A stretch of DNA of 64,000 nucleotides from Streptomyces xanthophaeus (GCF_030440515.1 NZ_CP076543.1:5218501-5282500); one strand, 5' to 3'; numbered from the stretch's first letter, positions 1-7,896 are shown. Numbers and translations are program-made. The notes: generated from the sequence alone by a model not told the origin.

Positions 1-620
1 ACCTGGGCGGCGGCGCCTTCACCCTCGCCCGTTACACCGCCGCCTCCCGTCCCCGTTCCACCCAGCAGGTCGTGGAGATCGACGCGGCCCTGGTGGCCTT
101 CGTACGGGAACACCTGCCGCTGGATCCGCAGGCGCGGGTCCGGGTCCGGGCCGTGGACGCGCGGGCGGGCCTGGCCAAGGTCCCGGACGGGTGGGCGGAC
201 CTGGTGATCGCGGACGTGTTCAGCGGGGCGCGTACCCCGGCGCACCTGACGAGCACCGAGTTCCTGGACGACGTACGCCGTGCCCTCGCGCCCACCGGGT
301 GGTACGTGGCCAATCTGGCGGACGGTCCGCCGCTGGCCCATCTGCGGAGCCAGATCGCGACGGCCGCGTCCCGGTTCACGGAGCTGGCGCTGGCCGCCGA
401 TCCGGTGGTGTGGCGGGGGAAACGGTTCGGCAACGCCGTCCTGGTGGCGGCCGACCGTGAACTGCCCGTCGCGGAATTCACCCGCCGGGTCGCGAGCGAC
501 CCGCACCCGGGCCGGGTCGAGCACGGCCGGGCCCTGGCCGACTTCGCGGGCGGCGCGGCCCCGGTCGCGGACGCCTCCGCGGTGGCCTCGCCGCAGCCGC
601 CGCCCTCCGTCTTCCGCTGA
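1..620 (+). CDS. Spermidine synthase-like methyltransferase-fold protein, 3' part
   Basis: The frame is open from base 3 and ends at TGA 618-620; the start lies left of the window. The visible part opens with a glycine-rich SAM-type loop (LGGGAFTLARY), then VVEIDAALV with the acidic residue that usually contacts the ligand, then DLVIADVFSG, the Rossmann pattern of spermidine-synthase-like proteins. The last 50 residues are Ala/Pro-rich and probably disordered. In actinobacteria such domains occur alone or fused behind membrane segments; the missing 5' end decides which. Whether it makes polyamines is not shown, since many of these homologues are uncharacterised. It converges with the LysR gene, separated by 4 bp. 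Confidence 0.8.
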   Translation, partial: LGGGAFTLARYTAASRPRSTQQVVEIDAALVAFVREHLPLDPQARVRVRAVDARAGLAKVPDGWADLVIADVFSGARTPAHLTSTEFLDDVRRALAPTGWYVANLADGPPLAHLRSQIATAASRFTELALAADPVVWRGKRFGNAVLVAADRELPVAEFTRRVASDPHPGRVEHGRALADFAGGAAPVADASAVASPQPPPSVFR

Positions 621-624
621 AAGG

Positions 625-1593
625 TCATGCGGACCCGCTGCCCGCGTAGCCTCCCCAGCCGGCGGAAGGGCCGGCCACGCGCCTGCCCCGCTGAGGCCGC
701 GCCCGGCCTCGTACGGCTGCCGAGTTCCGTGCCACCTGGGCGAAGGCGTGCACGAGGCCGCTGCGGTTCGTGAGGGACCACACCAGTGCCCACTGGGTGC
801 TCGGGGCGTCGTGGATGGGCAGGTAGGTGATGCCGGGATAGGAGAAGTACCGGGTGGAGTGCTGGTGCAGCGGGCTGACGATCTGCCCGTCGGCGACGAG
901 GGCGAGGACCTCCTGGAGGGTGCGCGCGGTCGGACCCCGCTTGATGAGGCGTCCGTTCGGTGTCCGTCTCGGCACCAGCGCCTCCGCCCAGTAGGACGGC
1001 GCCAGGCCGCCGAGGTCGGCGACCGGGTGGCCGTCGAGTTCCTCCCACGCCACGGAGACGAGGCGGGCCAGATCGGACTCGGCCGGGACGGCGAGCACGC
1101 GCCCCTCGGTCAATACCACAGGGCCGACGGTCAGATCGGGCTCCTGGACCGGCAGCCACAGGACCTGCGCGTCGACCTCATCGGCGCGAAGGAGGCCGAA
1201 CGGGTCGGAAAGGCGGGATTCCACCAATTCGACTTCGCTGTCCGGATGATGTGACCGGAATTCCTCGATCAAAGGCCGAATTTCGTGCCCCATGGCGCCG
1301 AGGAACCCTACCCGTAATGTTCCGCGCAGTCCCTGGGCCGCCCCTTTGGCCCTCGTTATCGCCTCCTGGAACATGTCCCGTGCGTGCGAAAGGTCGTCGC
1401 GCAGCCGGCGGCCGATCAAGGTGAGGTGCACCGTGCGGGTGGTCCGCTCGAACAGGGCCGCCCCGATGGCCCGTTCCTGCTTCCTTATGACCTGGCTGAC
1501 CCGGGCCTGGGAGATGTGCAGCCGCTCGGCCGTCCGCCCGAAGTGGAGCTCGTCCGCCAGTGCCAAAAATACGTCCACGTCTCGCAGTTCCAA
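625..1593 (-). CDS. LysR-family transcriptional regulator with a TTA codon
   Basis: Protein of 322 aa. Residues 1-60 form the LysR winged helix (LHFGRTAERLHISQARVSQ), followed by a linker helix and a periplasmic-binding-like effector domain to about residue 295; the last 30 residues are an Arg/Gly-rich tail. The start is TTG at 1593, with GGGGG about 7 bases upstream; no in-frame ATG or GTG is available nearby. Codon 93 (Leu in GTLRVG, plus-strand bases 1315-1317) is TTA, the only TTA I found in any gene of the window, so translation should need the bldA tRNA. It is divergent from the small secreted protein at 1728, its most likely target besides itself. The effector is unknown. Confidence 0.88.
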   Translation of the reverse strand: MELRDVDVFLALADELHFGRTAERLHISQARVSQVIRKQERAIGAALFERTTRTVHLTLIGRRLRDDLSHARDMFQEAITRAKGAAQGLRGTLRVGFLGAMGHEIRPLIEEFRSHHPDSEVELVESRLSDPFGLLRADEVDAQVLWLPVQEPDLTVGPVVLTEGRVLAVPAESDLARLVSVAWEELDGHPVADLGGLAPSYWAEALVPRRTPNGRLIKRGPTARTLQEVLALVADGQIVSPLHQHSTRYFSYPGITYLPIHDAPSTQWALVWSLTNRSGLVHAFAQVARNSAAVRGRARPQRGRRVAGPSAGWGGYAGSGSA

Positions 1594-1677
1594 CTCCGGG
1601 CCCCCATTAATTGATAACTCCCGCTTATCGAACCGGTCCCAGAATTTACGTAGATCCCCCTCCCGTTAACTGGCTAG

Positions 1678-1697
1678 CTTGAAGTCGCCCGGTCAAG
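1678..1697. promoter_or_regulatory. Possible LysR operator between divergent genes
   Basis: The 134-bp gap between the LysR gene and the secreted-protein gene holds an interrupted inverted repeat, CTTGA-N10-TCAAG. Its position 30 bp before the secreted protein start suits a LysR-controlled divergent promoter. The assignment rests on symmetry and position only. Confidence 0.35.
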
Positions 1698-1727
1698 CCG
1701 AATTTCCACGAAGGAGCCAGGTAGATC

Positions 1728-2141
1728 ATGAACAAGCTCAGCAAGTTCGCCGCGGCAGCCGCTTCCGCCACCGCCCTTGTCGCCCTCGCGGGAGCCCCCG
1801 CCGAGGCGGCGGACACGGCGTACAACACGCGCTCGGTGACCCTGACCGCGAACCCGACCTCGGGCATGGTGAACGCCTGCGTGAGCAGGAACATCTACCT
1901 GGCGACGGGGGACTACAAGTGGTCGCAGATCCTCGGCGGTGCGCGCATCCCCAACCGTGACCTCTACGTCGAGGCCGGCTGGTACACCTGGACCGACTGC
2001 ATCGTCCCGTTCAACGGGTACTACAACCAGCACTCCTGGCTGTCCAAGCCGGGCTCGGCGACCGCCGGCCTGCCCGACACCAACCAGCTCCACCTTTCGG
2101 GGACCTACACCTTCGGGTCGGAGCTCGCCCCGAAGTTCTGA
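1728..2141 (+). CDS. Small secreted protein, function unknown
   Basis: Protein of 137 aa. Residues 1-28 are a clear Sec signal peptide (MNKLSKFAAAA, hydrophobic core, cleavage after AEA). The mature part of about 110 residues has two cysteines (NACVS and TDCIV) that could form one disulfide, and many Tyr/Trp/Asn residues, as in small compact extracellular beta proteins. GAAGGAG lies 11 bases before the ATG, and a strong hairpin follows the stop, so it is probably monocistronic. The divergent LysR gene suggests regulated expression. I recognise no family. Confidence 0.8.
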   Translation: MNKLSKFAAAAASATALVALAGAPAEAADTAYNTRSVTLTANPTSGMVNACVSRNIYLATGDYKWSQILGGARIPNRDLYVEAGWYTWTDCIVPFNGYYNQHSWLSKPGSATAGLPDTNQLHLSGTYTFGSELAPKF

Positions 2142-2178
2142 TCCCGTCCCCCGCCGGGAAGGGGAGCCGCACCGTGTG

Positions 2179-2205
2179 GGCCGGGACCCGAAAGGGGTCC
2201 CGGCC
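2179..2205 (+). terminator. Rho-independent-type hairpin
   Basis: An 11-bp perfect GC-rich stem (GGCCGGGACCC / GGGTCCCGGCC) closes a GAAAG loop 37 bp after the secreted protein stop. There is no clear T-run, as is usual in Streptomyces. It may also serve the converging gene that ends at 2230. Confidence 0.7.
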
Positions 2206-2229
2206 GTTCCCGGTCAGGCCGCGGCCGAC

Positions 2230-2769
2230 TCAGGGGTCGACGATCTCGACCAGCGGCGGGTGGTCGTGCCAGGTGCAGAACACCGACACCTCACGGCCGT
2301 CCCGGGTGAAGGTGACCCGGATCCAGAAGTCCGTCTTCCACACCTGCATCCGCCAGTCGGCCGCCGGCGTCGCCGAGACCAGCTCGGCCGAAGAGGCACC
2401 CAGGGAGAAGACGACCCGGCCGCCGGACACCGGATAGGCCTGCACCTTGCCCGCGTCCTGGCCCTCCGCCCGCTGGTACGGGCCGGGGCTGGCCGACGGC
2501 TTCGGGGACTTCTCCGGGGAGGCGCCGGCGGTCGGCGACGCCTCCGGGGCGGGCGATCCGGAGGGCGAGGGCGACGCGGACTCCGAGGGGGACGGGGACG
2601 GCTGCGCGCTGTGCGTCGACGAGGACAGCGGATGGCCGGTCAGGGGTACCGCGAGCGGCGGATCGTAGGCCGTTCCCGACATGACGGTGTGCACGCCCCA
2701 CCACGACAGCGTCACCGCCGCGCCGGTCGCCAGCATCCAGGCCATGGCATGAAGAAGTCCTCGTCGCAT
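2230..2769 (-). CDS. Membrane-anchored Ser/Pro-rich protein beside a two-component system
   Basis: Protein of 179 aa starting MRRGLLHAMAW. Residues 7-28 form one hydrophobic segment that is an anchor or uncleaved signal. A long low-complexity Ser/Pro/Ala stretch (about residues 50-95, repeated SPSPS and SPEKSPKPS) acts as a spacer. The C-terminal 75 residues form a small folded domain ending VFCTWHDHPPLVEIVDP. An upstream in-frame extension exists but would overlap the response regulator. It is divergent from the response regulator at 2849, with 79 bp between. Topology suggests an extracytoplasmic domain displayed on a stalk; a role with the sensor kinase is only an inference from position. 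Confidence 0.72.
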   Translation of the reverse strand: MRRGLLHAMAWMLATGAAVTLSWWGVHTVMSGTAYDPPLAVPLTGHPLSSSTHSAQPSPSPSESASPSPSGSPAPEASPTAGASPEKSPKPSASPGPYQRAEGQDAGKVQAYPVSGGRVVFSLGASSAELVSATPAADWRMQVWKTDFWIRVTFTRDGREVSVFCTWHDHPPLVEIVDP

Positions 2770-2848
2770 CAGGGCACATACTGCACCACCCGCCACAAGA
2801 GTGGCCCGACACCCCGCTGAGTCGCCCGGATGGACTACGGTGCGGGCC

Positions 2849-3538
2849 ATGGCAAGTGTGCTCGTGGTCGAGGACGACCAGTTCGTACGTTCCGCCCTCA
2901 TCCGGCACCTGACCGAGGCCTCGCACACCGTGCGGAGCGTCGGCACGGCCCTGGAGGCCCTGCGCGAGGTCGCGCACCACCGCTTCGACGTGGTCATCCT
3001 CGACCTCGGACTGCCCGACCTGGACGGGTCCGAGGCGCTCAAGATGCTGCGCGGCATCACCGACGTACCCGTGATCATCGCCACAGCGCGCGACGACGAG
3101 GCGGAGATCGTCCGGCTGCTCAACGACGGCGCCGACGACTACCTGACCAAACCTTTCTCCGTGGAGCACCTCTCCGCCCGGATGTCCGCCGTCCTGCGCC
3201 GTGCCCGGGCCTCCGCCGGGGCCGAGCCGCCCTCGCGCGTCCTGCGCGTCGGCGGGCTCGCCATCGACCCGCTGCGCCGCCAGGCCGAGCTGGACGGGGC
3301 CGTACTGGACCTCACCCGCCGGGAGTTCGACCTGCTGGCCTTCCTCGCCGGCCGGCCCGGGGTGGTCGTGGCCCGGCGCGAACTGCTCGCCGAGGTCTGG
3401 CAGCAGTCGTACGGGGACGACCAGACCATCGACGTCCACCTGTCCTGGCTGCGCCGCAAACTCGGCGAGACCGCCGCCCGGCCGCGCTACCTGCACACGC
3501 TGCGGGGGGTCGGGGTCAAGCTGGAACCGCCCCGGTGA
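2849..3538 (+). CDS. OmpR/PhoB-type response regulator
   Basis: Protein of 229 aa. The receiver domain (1-115) has the acidic pair E8/D9/D10, the phosphoacceptor D52 in ILDLGLP, T79, and the conserved lysine K101 in LTKPF. Residues about 130-229 are a winged-helix effector domain (LTRREFDLLAFL; TIDVHLSWLRRKLGE; LHTLRGVGVKL). ATG at 2849 begins exactly at the canonical receiver start (MASVLVVEDD), so upstream in-frame starts are unlikely. The histidine kinase follows 7 bp downstream and is its expected phosphodonor. The target genes and signal cannot be read from sequence; the anchored protein encoded divergently is a candidate. Confidence 0.95.
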   Translation: MASVLVVEDDQFVRSALIRHLTEASHTVRSVGTALEALREVAHHRFDVVILDLGLPDLDGSEALKMLRGITDVPVIIATARDDEAEIVRLLNDGADDYLTKPFSVEHLSARMSAVLRRARASAGAEPPSRVLRVGGLAIDPLRRQAELDGAVLDLTRREFDLLAFLAGRPGVVVARRELLAEVWQQSYGDDQTIDVHLSWLRRKLGETAARPRYLHTLRGVGVKLEPPR

Positions 3539-3545
3539 GCGCGCG

Positions 3546-4952
3546 ATGAGATGGGCGCTCGTCAAGGTGTGCCTCGCGGTCACGGCCATGGTGGTCGTGG
3601 CCTTCGCCGTACCGCTGGGCCTCGTCGTCCAGGAGATGGCCAGCGACCGGGCCTTCTCCAACGCCGAGCGGCAGGCCGCCAGCATCGGGCCGACGCTGTC
3701 CATCACCACCGACCCCGTGCAGCTGCGCAAGGCGGTGGAGTCCACCCAGATGGGCGCCGCCCGGCGGATGGCCGTCCACGTGCCCGCGATCGGCGACAGC
3801 CCGCCGGTGGACATCGGTCAGGGCCGGGCCGGGGAGCGCGCCGTCGCGGAGACCCGGCGCATGGGACGGGGCACGACGGCGAAGGTCTCGGGCGGCGGCT
3901 CGGCGCTGCTCCAGCCGACCGCGCTCGGGTCCGGGGACATCGCCGTGGTGGAGATCTTCGTACCGGAGAGCGAGGTCAGCAACGGCGTCGCGACGGCCTG
4001 GCTGGTGCTCGCGGGCGTCGGGCTGGCCCTGATCGTGGGCTCGGTCGGGGTCGCCGACCGGCTCGGCGCCCGGCTGGTCCGGCCCGCCGAGCGGCTCGCG
4101 GACGCCGCCCACCAGCTCGGCGAGGGCAGGCTCGGGGCCCGGGTGCCCGAGGACGGGCCGAAGGAACTCCGCTCGGCGGCCGCCGCGTTCAACGCGATGG
4201 CGGACCAGGTCGTCGAACTCCTCGCCAACGAGAGGGAACTGGCCGCCGACCTCTCGCACCGGCTGCGGACGCCGCTGACGGTGCTGCGGCTCAACACGGC
4301 CTCGCTCGGCGACGGTCCGGCCGCCGAACAGACCCGGGCCGCCGTGGAGCAGCTGGAGCGCGAGGTCGACACGATCATCCGTACCGCCCGGGAACAGCGC
4401 CCGGCGACCGGTCCGGGGGCCGGGGCGGGCGCGGGCTGCGACGCCTCCGAGGTGATCCGCGACCGGATGGCCTTCTGGTCGGCGCTCGCGGAGGACGAGG
4501 GCCGCGAGGTGCGGCTCGCGGGCGTGGACCGTACGGTACGGATCCCCGTGGCGCGGCCCGAACTCGCCGCCGCCCTCGACGCCATGCTCGGCAACGTCTT
4601 CCGGCACACCCCCGAGGGCACCCCCTTCTCGGTGGACGTCCACGACGCGGGCGACGCCGTCATCGTGCTGGTCTCCGACGCCGGACCCGGCATCTCCGAC
4701 CCGGACGCGGCCCTGCGCCGCGGCAACGACGGCGGCCGCGACGGTTCGACGGGCCTCGGACTGGACATCGTGCGGCGGGTCGCGGAGTCGACCGGCGGCG
4801 ACGTACGGCTGGGGCGCTCGGTGCTCGGCGGGACCGAGGTCCGGGTCTGGATCGGCCTGGACGGCCGGAGCCTCGGCGGCCCCGGCACGGGGCGGGCCGG
4901 GCGCGGCCGACGCGGCAACCGACGTAACCGGGGGCGCGCCTCGCAGGAGTGA
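3546..4952 (+). CDS. Sensor histidine kinase
   Basis: Protein of 468 aa. Transmembrane helix 1 spans about 6-27, an extracytoplasmic region of about 120 residues follows, and helix 2 spans about 150-170. A HAMP linker (RLVRPAERLADAAHQL) comes next, then the dimerisation domain with phosphoacceptor H238 in LSHRLRTPLTVL, then the ATPase domain with N box (MLGNVFRHTPEG), G1 (DAGPGISD) and G2 (GSTGLGLDIVRRV). Arg follows the phosphorylated His where Glu is commoner. The C-terminus is a basic Gly/Arg tail. The start ATG 3546 lies 7 bp after the response-regulator stop, so the two are co-transcribed. The sensed signal is unknown. Confidence 0.95.
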   Translation: MRWALVKVCLAVTAMVVVAFAVPLGLVVQEMASDRAFSNAERQAASIGPTLSITTDPVQLRKAVESTQMGAARRMAVHVPAIGDSPPVDIGQGRAGERAVAETRRMGRGTTAKVSGGGSALLQPTALGSGDIAVVEIFVPESEVSNGVATAWLVLAGVGLALIVGSVGVADRLGARLVRPAERLADAAHQLGEGRLGARVPEDGPKELRSAAAAFNAMADQVVELLANERELAADLSHRLRTPLTVLRLNTASLGDGPAAEQTRAAVEQLEREVDTIIRTAREQRPATGPGAGAGAGCDASEVIRDRMAFWSALAEDEGREVRLAGVDRTVRIPVARPELAAALDAMLGNVFRHTPEGTPFSVDVHDAGDAVIVLVSDAGPGISDPDAALRRGNDGGRDGSTGLGLDIVRRVAESTGGDVRLGRSVLGGTEVRVWIGLDGRSLGGPGTGRAGRGRRGNRRNRGRASQE

Positions 4953-4979
4953 TGCCACCGTCTCGGTACGGTCCGCGGC

Positions 4980-5144
4980 ATGGACACCCTGATCTTCGGC
5001 GGGCTCCTCGCCACGCTGATCGCCCTGTACCGGGGCGCGTCCCGGACGGTCGTGCTCGGCGCGTGGTGGGCGGTGCTGATCGCCGTCACCCTGCTGACGG
5101 CGCACCACATCACCAGCGGCCTCGCCCTGAAGCTGAGCTACTGA
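4980..5144 (+). CDS. Small membrane protein (DUF5993-like) paired with DsbB
   Basis: This gene encodes 54 aa (MDTLIFGGLLATLIALYRG ... GLALKLSY). Two hydrophobic segments, about 3-18 and 27-42, joined by a short RGASR loop, predict a two-helix membrane protein. Its stop is 2 bp before the GTG of the DsbB-like gene, so they are translationally linked. I recall a family of such roughly 50-residue proteins (DUF5993) next to DsbB-type genes in actinobacteria; this one fits in size and context. It may be a small subunit of the thiol oxidase, which is inference. Confidence 0.72.
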   Translation: MDTLIFGGLLATLIALYRGASRTVVLGAWWAVLIAVTLLTAHHITSGLALKLSY

Positions 5145-5146
5145 CC

Positions 5147-5797
5147 GTGGCCGCGACGATGCACAGCCTCGTGCCGGACGCCCCGCCGGAGAACGGCCTG
5201 CTGAGCCGGGTCCAGTACTGGTTCGCCTGCTTCTTCGCCCTCGGCTGGTCGGCCGTCGTCTGCGCCGGCCTGTACCACCAGTTCGGCCGGGGGGACATCC
5301 CGTGCCCGCTGTGCCTCGCGCAGCGGATGTTCATGGTGCTGGCCGCCCTGGGAGCGGCGTACATCATCCGCTCGGCGCTGCTCACCGGCACCGTGACGGG
5401 GCGCGCCTACATGACGGGCTGGGGGCTGTCCCTGGTCGCGGCGATCGGGGGCTCCTTCACGTCCTGGCGGCAGACCATGCTGTACGTCCTGCCGGGGAAC
5501 AAGGAGGGCGGCGAGGTGCTCGGCCTGCACCTGTACCACTGGGCGTGGATCCTCTTCCAGCTCTCGGTGGTCGCCATCGGCGTCGTCCTGGCCTTCGCCC
5601 ACATGACGGCCGACCGCGCCGTCCCGGCGGTCCGTCCGGGTCCGCTGCGCACGGCGGGCATGTGCGCGCTGTGGTTCCTGGGCATGGTGATCGCCGTGAA
5701 CCTGCTGGCGGTCTTCCTGGAGGAGGGCTTCCACTGGTTCCTGCCGGACGGCCCGAACCGCTACCGGTTCTTCTACGATGTCGGGATCTTGGGCTGA
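5147..5797 (+). CDS. DsbB-like disulfide bond formation protein
   Basis: About 216 aa from GTG 5147; ATG 5159 is an alternative start. Four or more hydrophobic segments are visible. The first extracytoplasmic loop carries the DsbB motif GDIPCPLCLAQR, with cysteines near residues 53 and 56 and the Arg that in E. coli DsbB helps bind quinone. DsbB proteins reoxidise DsbA and pass electrons to quinone. The second cysteine pair of E. coli DsbB is absent here; the only later Cys (AGMCALW) sits in a predicted helix. No DsbA or thioredoxin-like gene lies alongside, so the partner must be elsewhere. Confidence 0.85.
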   Translation: MAATMHSLVPDAPPENGLLSRVQYWFACFFALGWSAVVCAGLYHQFGRGDIPCPLCLAQRMFMVLAALGAAYIIRSALLTGTVTGRAYMTGWGLSLVAAIGGSFTSWRQTMLYVLPGNKEGGEVLGLHLYHWAWILFQLSVVAIGVVLAFAHMTADRAVPAVRPGPLRTAGMCALWFLGMVIAVNLLAVFLEEGFHWFLPDGPNRYRFFYDVGILG

Positions 5798-5854
5798 CCG
5801 GTCCCGGGAGGGGCCGGGGCGGCCCGGCCTCCGTTCGACGAATGGATCTCCGCA

Positions 5855-6517
5855 ATGCGCTACGCAGTCCTCGGCACCGGGATCGTCGGCCGTACGGTGG
5901 CCGCCCGGCTCGACGGCCTGGGCCACCAGGTGGTCATCGGCACCCGGGAACCGGAAGCAACCCTGGGCCGCTCCGAGTACGCGCAGTGGCAGGAGGCCCA
6001 CCCCGCCGTCGGGCTGGCCACGTTCGCTCAGGCGGCGCGGGACGGCGAGACGCTGGTCAACGCCACCGGCGGGCAGGCCAGTATCGCCGCCCTGACGGAG
6101 GCGGACGCCGCCCACCTCGACGGCAAGATCCTCATCGACATCGCGAACCCGCTGGACTTCTCGGGGGGCTTCCCGCCGGTCCTGGACCCCGTCAACGACG
6201 ACAGCCTGGCCGAGCTGATCCAGCGCACCTTCCCGCGGCTGCGGGTGGTCAAGACGCTGAACACGATGAACTGCCAGATCATGGTGGACCCGGCGCGGGT
6301 CGCCGGCGAGCACCACGTCTTCCTGTCCGGCGAGGACGCGGACGCCAAGAAGTTCGTACGCGAACTGCTCCACGCCTTCGGGTGGCCGGAAGCCGGCGTC
6401 CTCGACCTCGGGGGCATCGAGACGGCCCGGGGTACCGAGATGCTGCTGCCCGTCTGGCTCCGCCTGATGGGCGCGCTCGGCCACGCCGACTTCAACTTCC
6501 ACATCCAGGGGGCTTAG
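5855..6517 (+). CDS. NADPH-dependent F420 reductase-type oxidoreductase
   Basis: Protein of 220 aa starting with a Rossmann fingerprint (MRYAVLGTGIVGRTVAARL) and the TRE segment after beta-strand 2 (VVIGTREPE), typical of NADP-binding F420_oxidored-family proteins. LIDIANPLDFSGGFPP and VVKTLNTMNC resemble the substrate/F420-side loops of that family. The length matches a single-domain Fno-like protein. It may reduce F420 with NADPH or act on another small substrate; sequence alone does not separate these. The gene stands alone, followed by a hairpin. Confidence 0.82.
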   Translation: MRYAVLGTGIVGRTVAARLDGLGHQVVIGTREPEATLGRSEYAQWQEAHPAVGLATFAQAARDGETLVNATGGQASIAALTEADAAHLDGKILIDIANPLDFSGGFPPVLDPVNDDSLAELIQRTFPRLRVVKTLNTMNCQIMVDPARVAGEHHVFLSGEDADAKKFVRELLHAFGWPEAGVLDLGGIETARGTEMLLPVWLRLMGALGHADFNFHIQGA

Positions 6518-6542
6518 GGGGTTTTTCCCGCCCTTCCCCGGA

Positions 6543-6570
6543 CGGGGGCGCAAATGTTGTCGCGCCCCCG
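6543..6570 (+). terminator. GC-rich hairpin after the oxidoreductase gene
   Basis: A 9-bp perfect stem (CGGGGGCGC / GCGCCCCCG) with a 10-nt loop starts 26 bp after the stop at 6517 and 39 bp before the next start. A GGGGGTTTTT run lies just upstream of it. Confidence 0.55.
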
Positions 6571-6608
6571 GCCCGCGCGGAAGGTGGCCGTGACGGAAGG
6601 AGCCACGC

Positions 6609-6908
6609 ATGAGAGTCATGCTCAGGGCGCACATGGACACGGCCGCCACCAACGAGGGCATCAAGACCGGCTCGCTGCCCCAGGCGATGAAGACGCTGCT
6701 GGAGAAGGTGAAGCCGGAGGCGGCCTACTTCGGCCTGCACGAGGGCGTGCGCTCCTGTTGGATCGTCTTCGACCTGCAGGACAGCGCGCAGATGCCGCCG
6801 CTGATGGAGGACCTGTTCCTGCAGTTCAACGCCGAGATCGACGTCGCTCCGGTGATGAACGCCGAGGAGCTGGCGAGGGGCCTGGCGGCGATGGCGACCT
6901 CGCCCTGA
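6609..6908 (+). CDS. Small conserved hypothetical protein
   Basis: Protein of 99 aa starting MRVMLRAHMDTAATNEGIK after a GAAGGAG ribosome site. The pattern looks like a compact alpha/beta (ferredoxin-like) fold: a strand MRVMLRA, a helix SLPQAMKTLLEKV, a strand EAAYFGL, SCWIVFDL, and a final helix. I recall short DUF3303-like or dimeric alpha/beta-barrel proteins with this shape, but the match is weak. No signal peptide or membrane segment. The stop codon lies inside the 11-bp tandem repeat that follows. Confidence 0.7.
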   Translation: MRVMLRAHMDTAATNEGIKTGSLPQAMKTLLEKVKPEAAYFGLHEGVRSCWIVFDLQDSAQMPPLMEDLFLQFNAEIDVAPVMNAEELARGLAAMATSP

Positions 6909-6954
6909 CCTGCCCCTGACCTGCCCCTGACCTGCCCCTGACCTGCTCCTGACC
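6905..6954. repeat. 11-bp tandem repeat between convergent genes
   Basis: CTGACCTGCCC occurs three times in perfect register (6905-6937), followed by a fourth copy with one change and a partial fifth. The first copy contains the TGA stop of the upstream gene and the array ends 2 bp before the last codon of the converging gene. Each unit carries a TGA, and the 11-bp period gives stops in all frames. Confidence 0.9.
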
Positions 6955-6955
6955 G

Positions 6956-7879
6956 CTACTGGACGCTGAAGCCGTGCGGGTGGGACGGGTCCCGGGGGCA
7001 GGCGAAGACGTTGAGCTTGCCGTGGTTGGCGACGACCACCCCGGTCGGGTGCTGCGGCCCGTCCTCCAGCGGGATCCAGCTCCTGGTGTCCGTATGCCAT
7101 TCGTTCGTCGCGACGGTCAGCAGCAGCTCCATCGGGTACGCGCAGGCGTCGCAGTCCATGGTCCCGGGCCCGGTGAGGTTCCAGGCGGGGTGCCCGCCGG
7201 CCTTCCAGCCCGGGGCGAGGGACAGGTCGCTCTGGTAGGTCGGCGGCCAGGCCTCCCCGTCGCCCTCCTCGCCGCCCTCCTCCGCCGCCTCCCCGGCCTC
7301 GTAGGCGGCCTCCTCCTGGGCGTCCTCCCACTCCTCGACCGCCGCGCCCAGCTCCCCGGTGAGCAGCTCGATGTACGGGTACTCGGTGACCCGCTCCGGA
7401 TGCAGCACGCACGGTTCGGGCACGTACCCGGAGAAGCCGACGGCGGCCGGCGCAGGCTGCTCCGCCGCCACCACGCGGACCTCCGCCGCCCGGCGCCACC
7501 GCAGGTGCGTGTACATGCCCGAGCCGGTGGGTCCGTGGGCGTCGAAGGGGCACCAGAACACCTGGAGCAGATCGCAGCCGTCCGGGCCGGCCGGCAGGTC
7601 CGGGACGTCCCGGGCGTGGAGCTGGGCCAGGGCGAGCAGCGGCGGCGGTCCTGCTTCCGGGGCGCGCCGGTGCGGGCTCTCGCACACCGGCCACGGCTCG
7701 TCGGCGGGCCACAGCAGCGGCCCTCCCACGTGGCTGTCGTGCGGCCCGGGCCTGCCCGGGCGCGGGTGCAGCCGGGTCGCGGTACGGCGGTGGGCGGCCA
7801 GACCCGGGAAGAGGGACTCCACGTCCAGGGGGCGCGGGGGTGTGGTGCGGGTCCGTCCGTCACCTGTGTGCATCGTCAT
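6956..7879 (-). CDS. DUF1963-like protein
   Basis: Protein of 307 aa. A region around residues 50-60 (GGPLLWPADEPWPVC) is the hallmark GGxPxWP-type stretch of DUF1963/YwqG-like proteins, and LLALAQLHARDVPDLP followed by LLQVFWCP matches the next conserved block. A highly acidic insert (EEWEDAQEEAAYEAGEAAEEGGEEGDGE) interrupts the middle. The C-terminal part has CDACAYPMELLLTV and FACPRDP, so a few Cys residues could bind metal. The family has no established biochemical role. Start ATG 7879; no operon partner is evident. Confidence 0.72.
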   Translation of the reverse strand: MTMHTGDGRTRTTPPRPLDVESLFPGLAAHRRTATRLHPRPGRPGPHDSHVGGPLLWPADEPWPVCESPHRRAPEAGPPPLLALAQLHARDVPDLPAGPDGCDLLQVFWCPFDAHGPTGSGMYTHLRWRRAAEVRVVAAEQPAPAAVGFSGYVPEPCVLHPERVTEYPYIELLTGELGAAVEEWEDAQEEAAYEAGEAAEEGGEEGDGEAWPPTYQSDLSLAPGWKAGGHPAWNLTGPGTMDCDACAYPMELLLTVATNEWHTDTRSWIPLEDGPQHPTGVVVANHGKLNVFACPRDPSHPHGFSVQ

Positions 7880-7896
7880 CTCCGGTGGCAGGGCCC

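Noticed and set aside
3516..5108. Long minus-strand frame opposite the kinase
   Set aside because: It lies wholly antisense to a well-supported histidine kinase and is rich in Arg/Gly/His with no motif.
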